Assembly: GCA_907165065.1 (NCBI GenBank)
Contig: OU015541.1
Span: forward strand, 7,698,501 to 7,762,500
Direction: 5' to 3'
DNA: 64,000 bases
From: Caprimulgus europaeus
Taxonomy: Eukaryota; Chordata; Aves; Caprimulgiformes; Caprimulgidae
Shown: one piece after another, positions 58,274 through 64,000 of the stretch
How positions within the stretch are numbered: the first letter of the stretch is position 1
Layout of the letters: each line of letters begins with the position of its first letter
The notes under the pieces: model-generated
The model's input: the letters and a program-made list of their open reading frames with translations, nothing else
Told to the model about the DNA's origin: nothing
The model's database searches: none
Program-made: the position numbers and the translations under genes

Positions 58274-61200
58274 GTAAGTGAGCACAGAGCAATGGCCATC
58301 TAGTAAAGTCATGTCAGATATGACTAAATAAACACAGGGTTCAGACCACATCTTTTAGTGACTGAGCTGAAAGAAAAATGAATAAAATTCAGGAGCTGAA
58401 ATGCTGAATGGGTGATTATTTCCCCTTTGTATAGTCCTGCAATATGCCCAACCCTTTACATTTCTTCCAGTAGTGACCAAAGGTTAAAATCAAAGCTAAT
58501 ATTCCTTTTGTGCTAGCTCATGCATAAAAGCACATGACTGGGGGTTTTTTTCAGGAAAAGAAAAGAGGACCCAGGTCCACTTTTCATAAGGTAGAAGACT
58601 TTTCTGTACCTAATTGCAGGCCTAGTTATAGATGTGCTGAAAGCTCACATCAGTTTACAGACACATGAATTCTGCTCTCTGTTGTAACCTTACAGTGCCA
58701 AGAAGACCTGTGTCTTTAAGTGACTGCTAACATGGGTTTCAGTTCTGAATTCCAAAGTGAGATGCCTCTATTTAAGGACCAACTATTCAGAGATCTACTT
58801 GGAACCCTGCAATTGCTCCCAAAATCATTGGGCACTTACTGTTAGCACTGCTGAAATACAGTCCTGGCTCTCATACTGGAATTTTTTAAATTGAAGATAC
58901 CTGAAAGTTACAGGACCCTTCAAAAGAGGTAAGCTGGAGATGACAATGCTTTTTAAAGCACGGCAATACCTAAGTATGACAAATACTATAAAAGTGCTAA
59001 TGCTGTCTGGCAATTTCCTGGAAGGTCTGTGGAGTGGAAATTCAGTTCATTAACTGATGCTGATACCTCCAGAAGTCATTTCAAATTGTTTTCCTGAAAT
59101 AAGACTTGAACCCAGATGGCAGAGGTGAACCTGCTTCACTAGCCTTCAACAAGAGATGTTATAGGTTCAGAAACAATATTTATATTCCCAAATCTCAAAC
59201 TCTCTCTCTTTTTTTTAAGCTTATTAAAATTAAAAGCATGACCTGCCACATCACATTACATCAAAACATGATGTAACTTCTTAATTTAAAAAAAAAAGTT
59301 CTAATTTATGATGTTGTATTATGCCACAAAAAGCTTTTGTTTTCCCCAGAGAAACTATAAATTTTTTAAAGTGACTGTTTATCCAGTATCTTTGGCAGAC
59401 TGAAACACTGAGCGTTGGCAAAAAGCAGATATTTAACAGCTCCTGACAAACAGCTTATGAATCACCAGGCTTGAATCCTGGCACACATCTTCCTTGTAGG
59501 TACCTTACTGAAATCACCCATCTTCCCTTCACCTCCTTCTAACTGCAGTAACATTGAGTAACTGACTGATCCTGAACCACTAAACTTGATCTACTTTATC
59601 CTTTCCAGCCTTTATATTTTTGGAGGAAAGCACTCTTGCTGTAAAAGTGCCACCGCAATAACATTCCAGGAGCAGTGTCCAATGTGGATTTCCCACTGAT
59701 TCTGAACAGCCCAGGAAAATAATTTTCATTACAACAATGTTTGGCCTTTATATGTTTTTCATTTGCAGATATAAAAGGTCTTTGAAAAATAGCTTTACCC
59801 ATACAGTTATACAGGTGGAGGAACTAAGGTGTGAGCAATAGAAGATGTCATTGGTAGAGCCAAGAATAAGCTCTGCATGGACCAGGTCTGCTCTGCTGGT
59901 CCATGTATCTTCCAGACTGTGAATTCATAATGTCTGGCTTATTGTTTTACATGCTGCTGTGAGGCAAACTGGTCTACCCTAGGACATGAAAGGTGTGTGT
60001 TTGTTGGCCTGGGTCCCTCACAGACCGCTTACTTGTCTGGTGGGTTTTTTTGGGACTGCTCTGGCTGAAGCGAAGGAAGTTCAATGGAACTTAGAACAAG
60101 GACTACTTGTCCTAACAAAGGCTTCCAAGCCCTTGGTTCCTAAACAATTGCTTTATAGGGTGGACTGTGTACCATAAATCTATAGCATAGGGGTATGGTC
60201 ATATTGGTTTAACTGTCTTACTAAGACTGGACTTATTTCTCACACAACTGATAAAAGTCATAATGCTGTCAGTCCCTGGTATACTAGCTGTACTCAACTT
60301 TTACTGCTTCCTAGTTCCATGATCCATAGTGCACATATGGGGTATAAAGGCTTCTTAAAATCATAGCCCCTTAACTAAAAGCTTTTTCTGGGAGACAGTG
60401 TGGTTTGAATTATACTGAGGACCCCAAACAGCAATTGCTCTTGGGCCACTGCCTTTGAAATAGATCTATTTTAGGTGGATATTCCTCTTTCAAAGGGGTA
60501 CTTCTAAACTTATTTATGAGCCTCACTGCTTGTACCGAATAACCTAACGGGGGAGTGAAAACTCCCCAAGTACTTTTGATGTACAGGCACAACAATGATC
60601 TTCATCACATACAATGTGTTGGGTGAAAAGGGGACAGGTTTTTTTCACCACAGTGTAGCTGTCATTTTGGTTGTCCTAGTGAGAACCAAACCACAAGGCT
60701 ATGACACATTTTTCATGAAAATCCTACAAAAGTGTCTATTCTATCTCAGCATTGACTAGTGGAAAGTTCTAACTTCAAATCCTGTCCATGGGTCAGAAAA
60801 CCATTCCTAACATAATTTCTAGTCTTGAGTACCTTTTACATTACTGCTTTTTCTGCCAGTGATTGGCAAATTAACCTGGATTGGTTTTACGTGAGATCAA
60901 ATCTTCATGGTTCCATAAGCAGTGTGCAAATAACTACACCAGCAAAGCTGTCAGAGCACTGAGTCTGAAATGAGCTGGGGGTGCTTAAAACATGGTTCTC
61001 CATCCACACCTAAAATGTGCTTGCCACACTACAGCCTAAGAGAGGACACTTAACCAGTGAAAGGAAAGGGAAGAAGTCTCAGGTGAAAATGCAGGATGGA
61101 GCTGAGCTAAAAACCTCCAAACTCTCTTGCAAATATGGGAGGAATTATCCTGAATGAATCTACTCGTGACTTGACATAGGAGGTTTCAAGTTTTATGGCA

Positions 61201-62192
61201 TCTTACATTGTTGTTTAAATTTGTTTCAGGCAAGGAACATACTTTTTAAGGTCAGGAATACAGATTTGTTAGATGCTAAGACACCTGAAAAGCAAGAATA
61301 CAGATTGTAGGATGAATATTTTACAGAGTAATTATTTAAATATATTCAAGTATGAACATCTTTAGATCCTAAATTTAGTATTCCTTAAAAACATAATGTT
61401 ACACTAAAATCTAGCCCACTCTGGCATTGTTCATAACATTCCAATTTTCTATTTGAACTAGTCATTTTGAAAAGTTATGTCTTGATTGTTTATTTAAAGT
61501 GCCCCACTGATATTTTTGCCCCAGACTTTAATTCTGAGTATAACACTTGCACATATGTTGATGATGATATACGTCTGAAGTTCTCAAAACATGATAGCAT
61601 ATTACGGCTGGTGTGTGAACCACTCAGATGTGATCTGCAGAGGCAGCTCCTTATTTCCTATATAGAGCCCTTGCCTAAGCTGTCGGTTAAGTGCCTGTCT
61701 GGGCCACATAGCAGCAATTCAGTGACTGCAAGATCCTTCAGCAGCTCCGCTCAGGAGCAGTCTGTGCATTGAACATTCAGGGACCAGCACCAACGTGGTC
61801 CCTGGAGGGATCTGACTTGAAAGAGATGACAACGAGTCAAATAGTTGGGTAAGTAGTTAAGATGTGAGCAGTTGAGAGATCTGCAGATGCTCCTGGAAGG
61901 AGGGGGTTTGTATTAAAATACAGTAAAGGTGAGAAAGGAAGGGATGGACGTGTCTTTGTCTCTACGTGTGCCTTTGAAATTAATAAAAAATCAGCAAGCA
62001 GTAGCAGTCGCTGTTGCAAACTCCTGAGCAAACTGAGTTTGGGGAACCTCATTGTAACAGAGATAAGAAATCCAATGGCTCCCCTGAATTACTGGATTGT
62101 AATTTTCAGTTAGGTTCTCCAAATCTGCATATGAAGGTGAACTCAGATTTTAGGGTTCAACTAATTTGTTTAGGCACTGTAAACAATTGGAT
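58274..62192. other. Spacer, one possible SINE fragment
   Basis: Unique AT-rich sequence. Frames at 59596-59802, 59986-60177, 60410-60595 and 61467-61772 have no domain or splice support. At 59098-59150 a short MIR-like antisense phrase occurs, listed separately. Confidence 0.5.
59098..59150 (-). mobile_element. Possible short SINE relic, antisense
   Basis: GACTTGAACCCAGATGGCAG followed by CCTGCTTCACTAGCC recalls the antisense tRNA-like part of MIR-type SINEs (attcgaacccaggt...cactagacc). Very short and diverged. Confidence 0.3.
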
Positions 62193-62251
62193 CTCAGAGT
62201 TTTATGTCTGATTATACCTCTTGTACCTCTGAGCTTTATGTCTTGTTATAC
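62193..62251. repeat. Direct repeat, 25 bp at 34-bp period
   Basis: CTCAGAGTTTTATGTCTGATTATAC (62193-62217) recurs as a 25-bp copy at 62227-62251 with four differences, separated by 9 bases. A small, aged local duplication. Confidence 0.85.
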
Positions 62252-64000
62252 AGACAAAACAGGCACCTGCAGAAACATGAGCCTGCCTGCATCTGGCTGA
62301 AAACAACACAGCTCAAATTTAACCACACCTGCTCTATTTAAAATCAGTGGAAAATAGTTATTACATTGACACAGAGATAGCCTCTATTGTGTTATATAAA
62401 GATATCATAGAATGACACAGCGATCTTTTGTTATTCATGGTATCACCAAGCCTAATGAATGGCTTCAATCTTGGATTTAAGTAGGGGCACCTTATTATCA
62501 AGTATTGACCAGGATATAATCATTGATAACCTTCTCTGGCCACCTGCCTTCCTTCATGGCCTCTGGTATGTCCTGATTGAACCTTAGCTTGCCCGACTGT
62601 ATCCAAGATTCTTACTCTAGATCTTCTGCCTTGCTAACCCAGTGGGATTAAGTACAATGAAGGCAAGAACTGAACTTCCTCTATATGCACCATACATGCT
62701 TCTTGCTTTATATTGTGGCCAGTTGGACATAAGCAGATGCAGTGGAAAGCTTTAGTCTGTCACTTCACTGTTGTCTTGGAAGAACTTTATAAAGGTTTAA
62801 AATACAATGCTATGAAATCATAGGAATAGAGACAGCAAAGAATGGGAGAGTCTAAGGAATAGGTCTGTTGGAACAGGCACAGGGACCCTATTCCCGCATT
62901 TCAGCTCATCCAGACAAGACACAGAAGCTTGTAACTCGTTAGGACGGTGCTGAACACACAAATGGCCACACATGCAGCTAGGGCTGCCTTAAGTATATTG
63001 ACACAGAGCTAGTACTGCAGTATTCATCACAGGATTGAAAATACGTATGTGTAGTCCCTGCTACTTCCACCTCTCACCCTCCCAGCTAAGGGTGTTTGTG
63101 CTGGAAGGCTGTGGTACTACCCACTTCCAGTAGAGCTAGAAGAATCTGACCCACAAAACTTAATACATTCTGCTTTGTTTCTGGAGGCTTCAAAACTGGA
63201 TGTATGGACAAGGGCTACGAAATCTTAGAAACAGCATTTGTGTGGAACTCATCACACACTCTTTTCCTGAGTGATATATGAGATTTATAAGGTGTTAAAG
63301 GGAATTTAATCTCTTTAGGTGCCCTCACTGCATCACTTTCAAGTAGGGCATGCAAAGATGATGGGGATGGTGAAAGAGAGCTCCAAATCTTTCATAACCT
63401 CAGTATTACTTCATGTCTTTCTTGCCAGTAAACCTACCTAATTTGTGAAAATCCAGCAGGGATTACATCCTTTGTGGCAGAGGCATTATGCATGTATTCT
63501 TATATTTGCCATTGTTAAACATAGTGTTGGAGCCAGAGAATGATCACATACACTGTATGTGAACCCAGGTTTAGTTTTGATATCCCCAGTTTTCTGGAAA
63601 CAGTAGGTAGGAGTCACAGAAGCAATTCTATTCTCATGCCTGCAGGGTGTTAACCAAAGGTCTCCATTTGGACCCTTGACTTCTTATTCCAGTTTGTTTC
63701 CCTGTTATCATACCCTCCACTAATTCAAACTGAATCTTCCCTAACAAAACGGCCCTTTCTCATCAAGATTAAAAGCAGACTACTTTAAGTAACTTAGAAT
63801 ACAAAAGTGCAATGAAATATCAGCCTGGGTGATGTTACGAGAAGGAAGTGTACAGTATTCTTTATGTGCTTTTAGCTGTTCTACCCTACCCTGCAACATG
63901 TGCACCCACTCTTGTAACCTTTACTGCTGTGCAAAGATGATCTGTCATTTCTACAAAAAATATATATATTTATACTGAGGCAGCTTTGAATCCTTACTGC
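62252..64000. other. Spacer to window end, nothing recognised
   Basis: AT-rich unique sequence without long open frames or recognised repeats. A short A/TA run lies near 63955-63972. Confidence 0.5.

Noticed and set aside
1-64000. LTR retroelements or endogenous retroviruses
   Set aside because: I looked for terminal repeats, primer-binding-like sites and gag/pol/env-like frames and saw none that I could support.

Overview
The window looks like vertebrate, most probably sauropsid (bird-like), non-coding DNA: AT-rich, poor in CpG, with frequent T/G-rich tracts and very few recognisable interspersed repeats. I see no Alu, B1, L1, bacterial-type operon, CRISPR array, tRNA or rRNA. I recognise no LTR element or endogenous retrovirus and no typical avian CR1 tail. 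The only mobile-element signal is a scatter of short, strongly decayed fragments that resemble ancient amniote SINEs (MIR/CORE type, or the related L3-like 3' ends). The organism call rests on composition and repeat content, not on a recognised gene.

No protein-coding gene can be named. Most open frames of 60-140 codons are what chance gives in 128 kb of two-strand AT-rich sequence. A minority coincide with good splice signals and are listed as low-confidence exon candidates. Plus strand: 4540-4751, a 34893-34918 micro-exon, 40526-40680, and the pair 57509-57635 / 58134-58273. Minus strand: 4182-4217, 9631-9872, 13198-13445, 19030-19070, 19741-20038, 23132-23191 and 24647-24716. I could not chain them into one transcript with consistent phase. 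Some or all may be pseudo-exons; the pair at 57.5-58.3 kb is the best candidate for a small spliced, perhaps non-coding, transcript.

Layout: 0-4 kb AT-rich spacer; 4.2-5.6 kb a denser block with splice-like signals and the longest open frame; 7.9-8.1 kb a T/G tract with a G-quadruplex motif; 8.9-37.5 kb spacer with dispersed SINE relics; 17.6 kb a long AT microsatellite; 25.0, 33.1-33.7, 35.1 and 44.2 kb segments that keep CpGs or homeodomain-type TAATTA cores in an otherwise CpG-poor background and may be conserved regulatory elements; 48.5-50.0 kb a GC-richer block with long minus-strand frames; 50-64 kb spacer with the candidate exon pair and a small tandem duplication. Overall it reads as a gene desert or the interior of a very large intron. 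The most distinctive directly visible structures are two perfect hairpins (26444-26473 and 32548-32574), a G4 motif, a T10G15 tract and three small tandem duplications.
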